The translations under genes were made by a program, and so were the position numbers. This document shows positions 63,001 to 64,000 of a DNA stretch of 64,000 nucleotides, piece by piece. Source of the stretch: Sitta carolinensis (taxonomy: Eukaryota > Chordata > Aves > Passeriformes > Sittidae); contig CM063283.1 in the NCBI GenBank assembly GCA_032173965.1, positions 20,006,501 through 20,070,500 on the forward strand. Direction: 5' to 3'. Below the pieces are notes generated by a model, which saw nothing but the letters and a program-made list of their open reading frames with translations, was not told where the DNA came from and searched no databases. The stretch's first letter is position 1. Every line of letters starts with the position of its first letter.

Positions 63001-64000
63001 GTATGTCAGCAGCAAATGCTCTGTTGAGGTTGGCAGTGGGTCAGGAGTTTTGTCTTGGAAACACAGGCAAAAAGGCAAAACTGGGACACTGTCCTCTGCT
63101 AGCCAGCAAATTCACTGACTCAAACTGATGCAATATGCCTTCCTTCTTTAAACTCTGGGACCATGGTGTTTGGTTTTGGACTGAAGTAATGCTCAGTACT
63201 TCAGTTGCCTGGGAAGTGTTGCTTTTGTTAAAAACCAAAAGTAAAGTGTGGAACATGTTATACTTGGGAACTGAGTAAGCCCTAAAGCATCATGATCCAC
63301 CACTAGAAGTAATGGCTTCGCACCAAAGGCAGTGAGGACATGGCATTTCAGGGCCTCAGAAGCCAAGGTGTGTCTGGCCTGAGTGCCTCCAGGTCTGTGT
63401 CAGTGTTCTCTGCTGGCTCAGGCTGGCAAAACCACTGGGCAAAGATGACAATTTTCAGTGTGCACTGTTCCCATTTTTTCCCCTTCTCTATTCTTCCCAT
63501 TCTCGTGCCAGAAGTTTTGATGACTCTGATAATTTGATGGATACCTCACAAATTTCATGGTTGTCTTCTATGTCTTGACCCTACCTCCTGTGATTATCTG
63601 TCAGTACAAAATGAGATGGAAGTTTGATTCCATGACACAGATATAAGTGTAGATAAGGCAGAGAAGTGCCAGTTGTGCTTGCAGAGACTAGCACCTGAGA
63701 CTTAGGTGGTTTAGATGTAGATAAACCTTTAGCTTTGCAAATTAAAAATTTGTTGCACTGCAAGAAGCATACAGAGCAAGCTGTCTTAAATGATGTTGAA
63801 GCAATACTGAAATGTTGTCTCCTGTTTGATGATTACAGAACATAGATTTGTTACTGTGTGCCAAAATGGAGTGCCAAAAAAACAAGTCAAGATTTCTAAC
63901 AAATTAGTTTGGTTAACTGGAATTTGAACAATCTCTGCGGTAAAGACAGGCAGCCTAGGTTTTCCTAGCGACCATGCTGCAGGAAGATTGTAAAATGTAG
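63001..64000 (+). other. CMSS1: Start of the next CMSS1 intron, open at the window end
   Basis: It begins with the donor GTATGT in phase 2. I looked for the next conserved block of CMSS1 and did not find it, so the next exon should lie beyond 64000. Confidence 0.8.

Noticed and set aside
1..64000. CRISPR arrays, operons, phage or bacterial genes
   Set aside because: No regularly spaced repeats and no dense coding; the intron-exon structure shows vertebrate nuclear DNA.

Overview
The window is vertebrate nuclear DNA with low gene density, large AT-rich introns and few CpGs. A SINE with a tRNA-like head and a CR1-like tail (22311-22446, minus strand), together with CR1 fragments, points to a passerine bird. 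The SINE architecture matches the TguSINE1 family known from zebra finch. This assignment rests on recognising the element and not on a database search.

The only gene I can support is CMSS1 (Cms1 homologue, a small-subunit ribosome biogenesis factor), on the plus strand at the right end. Five consecutive internal coding exons lie at 51449-51549, 56248-56319, 59344-59473, 62131-62190 and 62898-63000. All have GT/AG borders, their reading phases join without a break, and together they encode about 155 residues that follow the vertebrate CMSS1 protein from its acidic and lysine-rich N-terminal part into the conserved CMS1 domain. The start-codon exon lies upstream of the window or is unrecognised. 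The last exons lie beyond 64000.

Positions 1-51448 contain no exon I can recognise. I read this as the first intron of CMSS1, and in mammals that intron is very long and hosts FILIP1L on the opposite strand. The large FILIP1L coding exon is not in this window. The stretch holds the SINE, a CR1 3' end, a possible older CR1 scrap, a possible LTR fragment, several short microsatellites and one strong 26-bp palindrome (14977-15002).

I found no convincing new biological system. The observations most worth checking are the palindrome, a 135-residue antisense reading frame at 19679-20086, an exon-like segment at 49074-49214, and the reading-frame-neutral, lysine/arginine-rich CMSS1 exon at 56248-56319.
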